From Sulfobacillus acidophilus DSM 10332 (GTDB lineage Bacteria > Bacillota > Sulfobacillia > Sulfobacillales > Sulfobacillaceae), in contig CP003179.1 of the NCBI GenBank assembly GCA_000237975.1, positions 2,108,001 to 2,172,000 on the forward strand: a stretch of DNA of 64,000 bases, read 5' to 3'. Position numbers and translations under genes: made by a program. Below are positions 1 to 8,299 of the stretch, piece after piece. The notes under the pieces are model-generated. The model made no database searches. It was not told the origin of the DNA and saw nothing but the letters and a program-made list of their open reading frames with translations. Positions within the stretch are counted from its first letter, which is position 1. Every line of letters starts with the position of its first letter.

Positions 1-527
1 AACAGATGTTCCATGGCCTGTTTAACCGTGAAAGCCGTTGTTTCACTTCCTTCGACAGCAATGAGCGTTTGAATTCCTAGCTCGGCAGCGCAGGCAGCAC
101 CAATGGCGACGCGGTCATATGGGACGAACTTTTGATGATCATCGCCAGTACTCAAGTTTAATTCTGTTAATCCTGCATCAACGAGCGGCTCAAGACGAGC
201 CAATGCGGCTCGTCTTGACGTAGCCCAGTATCCGTTGGTTACACATCGTACCGAAAGGCCTTGCGAAGAGGCGCGTTTCACAGAGGTGACCAGGTCGCCC
301 CGTAGTAGGAAACATTCTCCCCCACTAAATACTACCATCTTTAACGTCGAAAATTCGCGAGCCCGGTCAATCACATCAAGTATATCGGGCAATGACAGGC
401 GCTGATGTAGTTGGGGTCCACATTCAAAACAACATTCCTGACATGCAGCGGTACATTGATACGTGGCAAGGATTGTCATTGTTGTGGGACCTAGCTGAAC
501 CCGATCACGAACGAAGTCTGGTACCAC
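1..527 (-). CDS. Radical SAM enzyme, C-terminus beyond the window edge
   Basis: Translated from the minus strand, this frame stays open to base 1, so only about the first 175 residues are present. The GTG start at 525-527 follows a GAGGGGG ribosome site. Near residue 22 is CTAACQECCFEC, which contains the CxxxCxxC motif that binds the 4Fe-4S cluster of radical SAM enzymes plus two extra cysteines. Further on is FSGGECFLL, matching the SAM-binding GGE motif, and then a TGDDHQKFVP stretch. The family makes a 5'-deoxyadenosyl radical and many members modify peptides. It lies downstream of three small genes on the same strand, one of which has a strange Val/Asn-rich region, so a peptide-modifying role is inferred. 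The C-terminus, where a SPASM or other domain would sit, is not visible. Confidence 0.85.
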   Translation of the reverse strand, partial: MVPDFVRDRVQLGPTTMTILATYQCTAACQECCFECGPQLHQRLSLPDILDVIDRAREFSTLKMVVFSGGECFLLRGDLVTSVKRASSQGLSVRCVTNGYWATSRRAALARLEPLVDAGLTELNLSTGDDHQKFVPYDRVAIGAACAAELGIQTLIAVEGSETTAFTVKQAMEHL

Positions 528-588
528 GATTATCCCCCTCACTTGTTCCGCGAACGTGAAATGATACTCCTCTGAACAATAGTTACGA

Positions 589-825
589 TTAACTGGCTTC
601 GGGTGCAGCCGATTCGACTGACACCGAATAGTCCAAGGCTTCGAGACGCCGAATTGCCCGGCGGACCACGGCCTGATCATCCTGCTGGTTAAAGTCCTTG
701 GCGCCAAAATCTTCGTAGACGGCCCCCGTGTGCGCAAGAACGCATAGATCGCGATCAGGATGTGGCGCCCCGGTCGCCATCGGTCGTGCGCGAGGCTTTG
801 CTGCCTTTGCAGGTGCGCGGAGCAT
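589..825 (-). CDS. Small 78-aa protein of unknown function; possible peptide precursor
   Basis: I do not recognise a family. The ATG at 823-825 has a good AAAGGAG ribosome site six bases upstream, and that site overlaps the stop codon of the preceding gene, so the two are probably translationally coupled. The N-terminus is basic and rich in Ala and Pro. The middle contains DRDLCVLAHTGAVYEDFG with a single Cys. The C-terminal half is charged and probably helical. It sits between the Val/Asn-rich protein and the radical SAM enzyme. It could be a precursor peptide or a small helper; nothing in the sequence decides between these. Confidence 0.6.
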   Translation of the reverse strand: MLRAPAKAAKPRARPMATGAPHPDRDLCVLAHTGAVYEDFGAKDFNQQDDQAVVRRAIRRLEALDYSVSVESAAPEAS

Positions 826-836
826 GAGCGTCTCCT

Positions 837-1484
837 TTAGGCCTGAATTCCTAACAATTGCTCTTTATGTTGTACCAAACTGTGGAATTCTGCGGCCATA
901 GCGTTTTGTACGGATCGTGCAAACCCAACACCACTCACCATGTAGGCAGCTTGGGCCGCGCGCTGATATCCAATCTTTTGCTCTGGCGCGGGTACCCCGA
1001 GCGGAAACACAGGGATAACTAGGGCTATCGCCGCTACAACTACTACTACCGCCCCAACCTCATAACCAACGTAGACGTTTACGTCATAGCCGAGATTAAC
1101 ATTTACACGCGTATTGACGGTTGCAGACTCCGGTTGCGCCGCGTCCAAGGTAATTAGGTGGATGGAATTCAAAATTTGCTCGCGATCCGGGATCAATCGT
1201 CTATCGCGCAATGCATTGATGAATCGGTTTGGGTCTTGATCATCGGCATCGTATTCTAGGCAGAAATGCAAGAGCTCTACGGATGCATCTGACCCGTACG
1301 ACTTAAGGGCCGTGTACCACTGGCCTGGGTTGAACTCAGATTCCTCCAGAAGATTCACTAAGCCTTCAGATGGGGCCCAATCCCCCAGTGGCAGTCTGGT
1401 CCCTACCCGCTCGACGACAGCCTCATCTCTCGTGGTGGGAATTCCGTACTTGCGATCCTGTATCAGAGGTAATTCTAATTCCAT
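837..1484 (-). CDS. Protein with alternating Val/Asn region and poly-Val segment; candidate modified peptide substrate
   Basis: About 215 residues from the chosen ATG at 1482-1484, which has AAAGGAG twelve bases upstream; an in-frame ATG at 1532 adds 16 residues but has no ribosome site. The N-terminal 110 residues are acidic and look globular. A segment starting near residue 121 alternates Asn and Val (VNTRVNVNLGYDVNVYVG) and runs into a very hydrophobic stretch (GAVVVVVAAIALVIPVF). A basic, Gln-rich tail follows. The hydrophobic part could be a simple transmembrane helix. The Val/Asn alternation also recalls the cores of polytheonamide-type peptides, whose radical SAM epimerases create alternating D-residues. 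The adjacent radical SAM gene makes that worth testing, but the protein is long for a precursor and lacks a leader I recognise. Confidence 0.65.
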   Translation of the reverse strand: MELELPLIQDRKYGIPTTRDEAVVERVGTRLPLGDWAPSEGLVNLLEESEFNPGQWYTALKSYGSDASVELLHFCLEYDADDQDPNRFINALRDRRLIPDREQILNSIHLITLDAAQPESATVNTRVNVNLGYDVNVYVGYEVGAVVVVVAAIALVIPVFPLGVPAPEQKIGYQRAAQAAYMVSGVGFARSVQNAMAAEFHSLVQHKEQLLGIQA

Positions 1485-1593
1485 GATAGTCGAAAGCTCC
1501 TTTCCGTTCCGAGGATCAATCGCGGTGCTCATAGAAGGTGAATCACTGCATAGACAACTACAATTTTCAACTGTGACCTCTGGTCATGAGACG

Positions 1594-1821
1594 TTACAGC
1601 CTGTATCGGTCTGTATCCGCCGGATAGATGTCTTCGACGTCATCCTCCAGGACGGCAATCGCGTCGAGACCGCCCTTGGCAACTGCTAGGATTTGTTGTT
1701 GAAAAAGGGCCGGGTACTCGGATTTACAGGCACGACAAACTATCACGAAGAGGATGGACATTGGTCGAACATCATAATCCGTCCATAGACGGCACTTCGG
1801 ACAAAAATACTTATTTTCCAT
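1594..1821 (-). CDS. Small zinc-ribbon protein
   Basis: A 75-residue protein starting at an ATG with AAGGAAG just upstream. Two Cys pairs, CPKC near residue 8 and CRAC near residue 30, are spaced as in a zinc ribbon. The strand between them (SILFVIVC) is hydrophobic. The C-terminal half is acidic. It is the first gene of the minus-strand locus that leads to the radical SAM enzyme, with gaps of 60 to 110 bases between genes. Zinc binding is inferred from the Cys spacing. Its role is unknown: it could bind nucleic acid, regulate, or help hold the peptide substrate. Confidence 0.65.
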   Translation of the reverse strand: MENKYFCPKCRLWTDYDVRPMSILFVIVCRACKSEYPALFQQQILAVAKGGLDAIAVLEDDVEDIYPADTDRYRL

Positions 1822-1871
1822 GGCGCTTCCTTCCGCTATCTAACTGACAAGTCCCCCTTATTTGACAGTTG

Positions 1872-1893
1872 CGAAATATTTCGTCTCCAGTAT
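1872..1893 (-). promoter_or_regulatory. Possible promoter element with palindrome upstream of the zinc-ribbon gene
   Basis: On the minus strand a TATACT (-10-like) hexamer at 1893-1888 is followed at 1883-1872 by the perfect 12-base palindrome CGAAATATTTCG, which would lie at the start of transcription. No convincing -35 was found, so this is a weak call. The rest of 1822-2075 shows no gene. Confidence 0.25.
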
Positions 1894-2075
1894 ACGAATC
1901 TCCTGCTTAAAGTCCGCTGGACTCAAATTAATTCGTTCGACACAAAGTGGCCTTATATGATAGTCCGGCAATATCGAGCACCCCGTTGCCATGCCTATTG
2001 GTTGACTATAGCGTTGGGCACTGCGATATTACCACCTACACGGCGATAGATTGAACACGGGACGCGATGGGTTTC

Positions 2076-3457
2076 CTATGGCACCGTCTGGTGCATCGCA
2101 TTAGGTTGGTCGAGAACCAACCGCTGACTTATCGCAACCATGTCAATGCCAACATTAACCCGAACACACGGTATAGTCGGTGCCTGGAGCGAGGGGCGGC
2201 CGAATTGGGCGTTACCGCTGGGTGGTAACTGCTCCCGTAGGGGACTTAGCCGTTCTAGTGGGCGCCGTCGCGTTTTTGTCACACCTTCCGTCCACAGCAT
2301 TTTGGCGCGCAAGGCCTCGAAGCTGTAGCCACGCCCCAGACGATCCGTCGCACGGATGAGATTATTGAGGCTTTCGGTATACGCGTTCGTGACCGGATGA
2401 TCAAAGTACGCCAAGATATGCGTCTCCCAATTGGCCCAAGCCGTCAGTAATTCGGCAAATGCGATACGATGTTGATCTGTTAGCGATCGTTCCCACGTCT
2501 GGAAATAGGATCGCACCTCGGCGGTATTGCCGCAATCATAGAGCCCGAAGAAGGCTTCCTTTAAGCGATGGATCTCGCCCAGAACCGGATAGTTTTTGAC
2601 CCACGTGGAGAGGAGTAAGGCTTCCCGGTCGGTCAGGTCGGCCTCCCGTTTGAGGAGGACGAATCGATCGTGCATGAGTCCCCGGCGCTGGGCCGGCGTC
2701 AGCGCGTCCCGGAGTTGCTTACGCACGTGTTCGACGGCGGCATTAGCCATTTTCAGCACATGGAACTTGTCGATCACGATGGTCGCGTCAGGGAGGCTGG
2801 CCTCGACGGCGTCTTTGTACGGACGCCACATGTCCATCGTGACCAGTCGTACGTGCTCGCGATGCGGCAATCGCATGAGGTACGCCGTCACGGTCTCCTT
2901 ATTGCGGTTCACCAGCAAATCGACCAGCGTACATTCTTGGACGTTGGTCACCACGCCCCGAGGACGGATGAGATGGATTTCATCGAGACCCAGCCATTGC
3001 GGAGTCTCGACCTTACGGTGCGCTTCTAAGGCGGTCACATGATCGTGGAAAATATCGCGTACCGTCCGTTCGGAGATACCCACCTCCTGCGCCACGTGGG
3101 TAAAGGGCCGTCGGATGGCCGCCGGTCCGATCCAGGCGACTAACCGTTCCGTCATAAACCGCCGAGCATTCACGCCGGGCAAATTCTCGTAAAAGGTCTT
3201 CCCACACGTTTTACAGCGAAAACGGCGCGTTTGGAGTAGAGACCCACGCGCTTTCCATGCATCGGCAGATCCCGGGTCCATTGCTCACGACGGCCATACC
3301 CGACGATGGCCGCACTTTCACAATGGGAACACATCGTCGGGTCTACCAGGGTCTCGGCGGCAATGTGGTAGGCGTCATCGGTCTCATCCACCGTGATGAT
3401 GCGGTAGTCGGGCAAGTTGAGCAGGTTCGGCACGGGTACTGCGATACGATCGTCCAT
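2076..3457 (-). pseudogene. ISL3-family transposase, frameshifted
   Basis: The N-terminal 75 residues (start 3457, with MCSHCESAAIVGYG, the first zinc-finger Cys pair) and the remainder (RFRCKTCGKTFYEN, then the DDE region with WLGLDEIHL, VIDKFHVLKMAN and the AYTESLNNLIR C-terminus) lie in different frames. They join near 3233-3238, where one base seems to be missing from a CTACTCC run. The rejoined protein of about 465 residues has the order normal for ISL3 transposases: zinc ribbon, helix-turn-helix, catalytic domain. All three expected acidic regions appear to be present, so the break is probably recent or a sequencing error. Programmed frameshifting is not usual for this family. Confidence 0.85.
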
Positions 3458-3488
3458 TATGCCTCCAACTAACTACGCCATCTATTCG

Positions 3489-3610
3489 ATCCATCACAAA
3501 ATCCGTTTTTAATTTAACACAACAACAGCGGGACATCCATCACAAACCCCGTTTTTGGATCCGATTGTGCCTCCGGAAAAACTAGCCGAGATCCATCACG
3601 AATCCCGCAT
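3489..3610. repeat. Three direct repeats beside the ISL3 transposase
   Basis: The core ATCCATCAC(A/G)AA is repeated at 3489, 3535 and 3591, each followed by a C/T-rich (A/C)(T/C)CCG tract; the first two copies continue into GTTTTT. Spacing is 46 and 56 bases. A looser inverse copy (CGGGACGCGATGGG) lies at 2058-2071 on the other side of the transposase, so the repeats may mark an element end with transposase-binding sites. The stretch 3611-3783 shows nothing further. Confidence 0.5.
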
Positions 3611-3783
3611 ACCCGAAATTATGTGGAGCTTTAGATTATGGTAAGGAAACGGCCACCCGCATGGCGAAGGGCCAAACGCAGCGGAACCCGTTGTGTGCAT
3701 AATCCCCCCAAGCAGGAGCGTATTCTCGAAAGCGAACGCGAATGTCAAAAAAACGGGGTCCAATCCCCGTGTCGGGTTACCAG

Positions 3784-4224
3784 CTACGACGACACCGATT
3801 TGGCCACCAAAATCTTAAAGATCCCGCTAACAACAACCTCACCGGTGTGTTTGACGACCTGCATCATGCAGGTGACTACGCCGCCCAGTGCCTTTTTATC
3901 CTGAAGGGCCTGGACCTCGAGTTCGACATGCAAGGTGTCACCGATATAGGTCGGTCGAACAAATCGAGTCCGATCCAATCCATAAAACGCTAACACGATG
4001 CCCGGTTTAAACACCATGAGTCCGGTCGCAACCGACAAGACCAACATGCCGTGCGCAATCCGCTGCCCATATCGCGTCTTGGACGCCCATTCCCGATCGG
4101 CATGCAACGGGTACCAATCGCCACTAAACGCCGAAAACATGACCAAATCGGACTCGGTGATCGTCCGACCGCGAGATTCCCAACGGTCGCCAATTTGATA
4201 GGTTTCAAACGGTCGGTCAAACAT
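3784..4224 (-). CDS. MaoC-family dehydratase
   Basis: A 146-residue single hot-dog domain protein. The segment SGDWYPLHADREWA, followed by GQRIAHGML, matches the MaoC/(R)-hydratase active-site region, which contains the catalytic Asp and His. The family hydrates enoyl-CoA or similar thioesters, for example mesaconyl-CoA or (R)-specific enoyl-CoA. The start has a GGAGGCGACCTC-type ribosome site on the minus strand. It lies 15 bases after the PEP-mutase/isocitrate-lyase gene and is surely co-transcribed with it. The pairing suggests a short branched-chain or C4/C5 acid pathway. A decayed copy of the same gene lies at 36400-36870. Confidence 0.85.
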   Translation of the reverse strand: MFDRPFETYQIGDRWESRGRTITESDLVMFSAFSGDWYPLHADREWASKTRYGQRIAHGMLVLSVATGLMVFKPGIVLAFYGLDRTRFVRPTYIGDTLHVELEVQALQDKKALGGVVTCMMQVVKHTGEVVVSGIFKILVAKSVSS

Positions 4225-4239
4225 GAGGTCGCCTCCTTC

Positions 4240-5127
4240 TCATGATCGGTACCGCTGTTCGAGTTCGTGAATTTCCGGAAGACCAATAAAGCGGAGGAAT
4301 TCATCAAACCGAACTAATTGATCCATAACCACCGCCGGTGTACCGGATCGGTAAATCACTTGGAGCACCTGGCGCATGGCCGCTGTCGCCGAAAAGAGCG
4401 TACTCAGGGGAAATATGACCAGTTTAAACCCCATTTCCACGATTTCCTTTCGACTTAAAGGGGGTGTCTTACCGCCTTCGGCCCAATTAAAAACCAAGGG
4501 CACCTCCGGAAAACTAAATGCCAGACGACGAATTTGGTCGGTATGCTCCGGAGCCTCAATAAACAGCATATCGGCCCCGGCTTCGTAATAGCGGGCCGCG
4601 CGTTCAATCGCGGCATTGAGCCCTTCCACCGCCAGCGCGTCCGTCCGGGCGATAATGACCGTATTCTGGGTGCGCGCATCTACGGCGGCCTGAAGTTTCG
4701 CCACCATTTCGCTTACCGATATGACCGCTTTCCCGCTCATATGACCACACTTTTTCGGGATCACCTGATCTTCTAGCTGGATGCCCGATACCCCGGCCCG
4801 CTCGTATTCCTTGACGGTCCGGATGACGTTTAAGGGATTGCCATAACCCGTGTCGCCGTCGGCAATCACCGGAATCCGGACCGCGTCCACTAAGCGTCGG
4901 GCTTGATCGGCCATTTCCGTTAGCGTAAGAAGCCCCACATCCGGCCGCCCTATCCGTCCCGCCGCCGTACCAAAACCCGTCATATAAACGACCGAGAAAC
5001 CGGTCTCTTCCACCAAACGCGCGCTGAGCGCATCGTAAGCACCGGGAGCCAATATGAGATCAGGACCTTCGATCAGTTCTCGCAGTCGCGTCGTTCGGTC
5101 ACCGTCAGGCGCCATCCATGAACTCAT
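4240..5127 (-). CDS. Isocitrate lyase/PEP mutase family enzyme (2-methylisocitrate lyase or oxaloacetate decarboxylase type)
   Basis: A 295-residue TIM-barrel protein. [13 protein letters not shown] at the N-terminus, VIADGDTGYGN (metal-binding Asp), EDQVIPKKCGHM (the catalytic Cys loop of lyases) and IIARTDA are all present. The KKCGHM loop favours a C-C lyase over a phosphonomutase. Known members include PrpB, 2,3-dimethylmalate lyase and oxaloacetate decarboxylase, and the sequence does not decide the substrate. It is first in a two-gene unit with the MaoC gene. The GntR gene upstream is 345 bases away, so it may or may not control this pair. A decayed paralogue lies at 41290-41770. Confidence 0.85.
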   Translation of the reverse strand: MSSWMAPDGDRTTRLRELIEGPDLILAPGAYDALSARLVEETGFSVVYMTGFGTAAGRIGRPDVGLLTLTEMADQARRLVDAVRIPVIADGDTGYGNPLNVIRTVKEYERAGVSGIQLEDQVIPKKCGHMSGKAVISVSEMVAKLQAAVDARTQNTVIIARTDALAVEGLNAAIERAARYYEAGADMLFIEAPEHTDQIRRLAFSFPEVPLVFNWAEGGKTPPLSRKEIVEMGFKLVIFPLSTLFSATAAMRQVLQVIYRSGTPAVVMDQLVRFDEFLRFIGLPEIHELEQRYRS

Positions 5128-5472
5128 GATCTATCACCTCATGCTGTCATTACACGCTAAGTCCGACAATTCGTAAAGAAAAAATCCGTGAATGACCGTT
5201 CGCACGAATAGAGTGGTTCCAGACAACGCCCCGCGGACAGGCGCCGGTTAAAGCGATACCGTTGGACTGGAGAAAATATTTTTGATCGCGTGCTTCTAAC
5301 CAATCCCGAAATACGAGGTAGTGGCCGCCAAAACATAAGGCTGTCGGACAATTCATCGAATGCTACCCGCACCAGGACCGGATCATAAGACACCGAATGG
5401 CGCTCCAGCCCGGTTTTTTACTCGAATGCCCGACTTTGTTTTCTCATTTAACGATAATTAATCTTTCGAGAC
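5128..5472. other. Gene-free intergenic region
   Basis: No supported ORF. TC(C/G)GACAATTC occurs twice in the same direction, at 5162-5172 and 5344-5354, which may be regulator half-sites for the PEP-mutase/MaoC pair. No clear promoter or terminator was recognised. Confidence 0.4.
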
Positions 5473-6198
5473 TTACTCTTCCCGTCGTATGGATAGATGC
5501 TTCAATATCGCTTCTTCTACGCTGGTGAGGTGCGTGAGCACCGCACGCTGAGCGGCTTCCACATCACCGCGGGCAACCGCTTCGGCAACTTCCCGGTGAT
5601 CCGAAATCGATTGACGCGCTCGCCCCGGAATGGCCAAACTTTGTTTTCGCACGGCCTCCAATAAATCCAATAAGTTCAGCATCAAGCGCCCCGCGACCGG
5701 GTTATGCGAGGCCATCACCAACGTGGTATGAAATATTTGATCGGCATCGGCCACATAATCCACGTCAATCACCGATTCACCGGCAACCGCCGTTTCCGCG
5801 CTTTCCGTAATGGTGATGAGTTTCTGTCGTTCTTCCGGTGTGGCGCGTTGAGCGGCCCATCCGGCCGCCGCCACCTCTAACGTCCGGCGGACTTCGAATA
5901 ATGCCGAGACCGTATCCGGACGCACCACAAAAGGTGCCCACAACGCATTGCCGAGTGCCATACCTTCGGTTCCCTGCACAAAAATCCCCCGGCCATGGTG
6001 AATGGAAATCACGCCAAGCCCGGCCAAGGTACGAAGAGCGTCACGCACAGTGGTGCGAGATACATTGAGTTGTATGGCCAACTCCCGCTCCGGCGGCAAT
6101 CGGTCACCGGGCGCGAGTTCGCCGGATTCAATTTTTCGAAGAATTTCCTGCACGATGCGTTCGCGCAAGGACAAACTTTGCGAAATCGGTTCGAACAC
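5473..6198 (-). CDS. GntR-family (FCD subfamily) regulator of the sulfolactate cluster
   Basis: Starts at a GTG (6196-6198) with AGGAGG four bases upstream; this avoids overlap with the preceding gene and gives 241 residues. The N-terminal winged helix is typical of GntR (LPPERELAIQLNVSRTTVRDAL, then GRGIFV). The C-terminal part is an all-helical FCD ligand-binding domain with the usual His and Asp residues (DADQIFHTTL). The family usually represses nearby catabolic genes and releases DNA when it binds an organic acid. It is last in the minus-strand order after ComC-, SlcC-, SuyB- and SuyA-like genes, so it probably responds to sulfolactate or a product. Candidate operators are at 9765-9780 and near 11612-11640. 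Confidence 0.85.
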   Translation of the reverse strand: MFEPISQSLSLRERIVQEILRKIESGELAPGDRLPPERELAIQLNVSRTTVRDALRTLAGLGVISIHHGRGIFVQGTEGMALGNALWAPFVVRPDTVSALFEVRRTLEVAAAGWAAQRATPEERQKLITITESAETAVAGESVIDVDYVADADQIFHTTLVMASHNPVAGRLMLNLLDLLEAVRKQSLAIPGRARQSISDHREVAEAVARGDVEAAQRAVLTHLTSVEEAILKHLSIRREE

Positions 6199-6206
6199 AA
6201 AGCCTC

Positions 6207-7292
6207 CTACTCCCGTTGGCTCGGCACCAAGGCGGGCGCCCCACACGCCACCGCTAGAGAATTGAGTTGGTTGTACAGATCGCGATCAAGCGGGATCCCT
6301 TGAGTCCGATATTGCTGACGCTGTTCTTCCGCCCGGTCGCCAGGCATTCGGACGATCTTGCCCGGCATCGGCGGAACTCCACGGAGACCCGCTTCCAATA
6401 CCGCTAACGATCGGTAAAGGTCGTCAGTCGACCCAAAACCGGACGGGTTTAGGGCCCAGAAAAAATGCCCCACATTCGCCGGCCCGCTATCATCATTATA
6501 CGGATTCTTCACCCCAGGTCCGATTCCTGCCCCGCTCAATACCGCGGAAAATATTTCAACCATGATAGCCAGAGCGTACCCTTTGGGCCCTGCCATCGGC
6601 AATACGGCGCCTTTAAGCGCTTTTTCCGCATCGGTAGTGGGATAGCCGTCCTCATCGATGGCCCATCCTTCCGGAATCGGTTGATGAAGGCGGGCCGCTT
6701 GAATAATGTTCCCCCGAGCCACCACCGACGTGGCCAAGTCAATGACCAAGGGAGGCTTGTCCTCCCCTCGCGGAAAAGCCACGGCAATCGGATTGGTGCC
6801 TAAAAAGGCGGTCCGTCCTCCCCAGGGCGGAATGCCCGGCGGGCTGTTGGTCAGGGCCAGGAGAATTTGCCCGTGACGAGCCGCTTCTTCACAATAGACA
6901 CTCATGGCTCCGGCATGGTTAGATTGCCGGACCGCAATGCCGGCCATCCCATAGAGGCGACTTAACCCCACCGCCTCTTCCATCGCCCGCCAAGCCACGA
7001 CCGGGCCCAGCCCGTTGCCGCCGTCCAGGACCCGTAAACCGGGAAAACGGGGCTCCTCCCACGTCAGTGACGGGCGAGGGTCAATCAAGCCCCGCCTGAG
7101 GCGGTTGACGTACAGCGGCAACCGACTGACGCCGTGTGTGTGACGACCGGTTAGATCCGCTTCTACCAGAACTCTGGCCGTGATATCGGCATCCTCCGGC
7201 GGCACGTCGACCGCGATAAAAAGGTGACGGACAAATTCCCGAAGCGTCGCTTCGGACACGCTGACCGTATCCACATTTGCTGACAACGCCAT
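6207..7292 (-). CDS. comC: Malate/L-lactate dehydrogenase family (ComC-like sulfolactate dehydrogenase)
   Basis: About 361 residues from the ATG at 7290-7292, which has GGGAGG nine bases upstream; a longer ORF would run back into the previous gene. The protein shows the Ldh2 fold signatures RHTHGVSRLPLYVNRL near residue 50, the NSPPGIPPWGG region and FLGTNPIAVAFP. These NAD(P)-dependent enzymes interconvert 2-hydroxy and 2-keto acids. ComC, the (R)-sulfolactate dehydrogenase, belongs to this family. Here it sits directly behind an SlcC-type dehydrogenase and SuyAB-type genes, the set known from sulfolactate degraders such as Chromohalobacter. The pair could interconvert (S)- and (R)-sulfolactate via sulfopyruvate. 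Alternatives are malate or ureidoglycolate dehydrogenase. Confidence 0.8.
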   Translation of the reverse strand: MALSANVDTVSVSEATLREFVRHLFIAVDVPPEDADITARVLVEADLTGRHTHGVSRLPLYVNRLRRGLIDPRPSLTWEEPRFPGLRVLDGGNGLGPVVAWRAMEEAVGLSRLYGMAGIAVRQSNHAGAMSVYCEEAARHGQILLALTNSPPGIPPWGGRTAFLGTNPIAVAFPRGEDKPPLVIDLATSVVARGNIIQAARLHQPIPEGWAIDEDGYPTTDAEKALKGAVLPMAGPKGYALAIMVEIFSAVLSGAGIGPGVKNPYNDDSGPANVGHFFWALNPSGFGSTDDLYRSLAVLEAGLRGVPPMPGKIVRMPGDRAEEQRQQYRTQGIPLDRDLYNQLNSLAVACGAPALVPSQRE

Positions 7293-7293
7293 C

Positions 7294-8250
7294 TTATGGT
7301 GCCTCCCTCGATACGACTGCTTGGGGTTCTTGCCCCTGTAATACGCGAACGACATCCTCCGCAACCATCCGGGCCGTCCGCCTTTGCGCTTCGGCGGTCA
7401 ACCCCGAGATGTGCGGGGTCAGAAGAACCCGCGGATGATCGGTCAACAAGTCCGGCTGCGCCGGCGGCTCCTGTTGTCGCACATCCAACGCGGCGCCCGC
7501 GATGATCCCGGTTTGAATCGACTCCCATAACGCCTTTTCATCGACGATGCCTCCGCGGGCGGTATTAATCAGATATGCCGTCGGTTTCATCATCCGCAAC
7601 CGATCGGCATTCATCAAATGGTGCGTTTGGGCCGTTAACGGGGTATGGAGCGTAACAAAATCAGAGGAAGCCAACAGATCGTCCATGGAGCGCAATTCCA
7701 CGTTGGCATCCATCGCCGCCCAATGCGTCCAAAGCTGCGCCGGATCACTGGCCACCACTCGCATCCCGAGCGCCCGTGCCCTAAGGGCCAACCGTTGCCC
7801 AATATCTCCCAGTCCGACAATCCCGAGCGTCTTGCCGTAAAGTTCAAAGCCCCCCAAGGTACGATTCCAATGCCCCTCGCGCGTGTCTTGGCTCACATCC
7901 GCCAATTGGCGGCTAAAATGAAAACAGGCGGCTAACACATATTCGGCTACCGCGATGGCATTGGCGCCGCGCGCCACCACGACGGGAATCCCGAGCGAAC
8001 GGGCCCCTCCAATATCGATATTGTCGAGACCCACCCCAAGGCGCCCGACCACCCGCACCGGGCTTCCCGCCAACAAGCTGTACGTCACCGCCGTTTGATT
8101 CCGCACCACCAACGCATCCGACTCCCGTACCCGGGTTCGCAGAGCGGCCGCATCTTTCCAGATGTGAGGATCGTAGCGAACGGTACCCGCCTCTTCTAAA
8201 ATTTCCAACCCAATCGGATCAATGAATTCGGTGACCAGAATTTCCGCCAC
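7294..8250 (-). CDS. slcC: D-2-hydroxyacid dehydrogenase (SlcC-like (S)-sulfolactate dehydrogenase)
   Basis: A 318-residue SerA-type dehydrogenase. The nucleotide-binding motif is GIVGLGDIGQRLALRA near residue 145. The catalytic Arg region is NTARGGIVDE, and the His is in LTPHISGLT. There is no ACT regulatory domain, which argues against a biosynthetic SerA. (S)-Sulfolactate dehydrogenase SlcC is of this family and is encoded with ComC and SuyAB in sulfolactate degraders. The start has a GGGAGGTG ribosome site. The gene ends one base before the next start. A strong hairpin separates it from suyB. If the substrate is not sulfolactate, another 2-hydroxy acid such as glycerate or tartronate is possible. 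Confidence 0.8.
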   Translation of the reverse strand: MAEILVTEFIDPIGLEILEEAGTVRYDPHIWKDAAALRTRVRESDALVVRNQTAVTYSLLAGSPVRVVGRLGVGLDNIDIGGARSLGIPVVVARGANAIAVAEYVLAACFHFSRQLADVSQDTREGHWNRTLGGFELYGKTLGIVGLGDIGQRLALRARALGMRVVASDPAQLWTHWAAMDANVELRSMDDLLASSDFVTLHTPLTAQTHHLMNADRLRMMKPTAYLINTARGGIVDEKALWESIQTGIIAGAALDVRQQEPPAQPDLLTDHPRVLLTPHISGLTAEAQRRTARMVAEDVVRVLQGQEPQAVVSREAP

Positions 8251-8263
8251 CCTATCACCTCCC

Positions 8264-8293
8264 CCAAAGGGCCGCCCTTCGGCGGCCCTTTGG
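8264..8293 (-). terminator. Perfect 13-bp hairpin between suyB and slcC
   Basis: The stem CCAAAGGGCCGCC (8264-8276) pairs fully with 8281-8293 around a four-base loop. No T-run follows on the minus strand; instead the slcC ribosome site follows at once. It may reduce read-through or protect the suyAB part of the transcript, rather than end transcription. Confidence 0.7.
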
Positions 8294-8299
8294 CCTCAT

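Noticed and set aside
2140-3042. Plus-strand frames across the ISL3 transposase
   Set aside because: Antisense shadows of the transposase; no start signals.
3489-3610. CRISPR array
   Set aside because: Only three short repeats with uneven spacing, no cas genes and a transposase next door.
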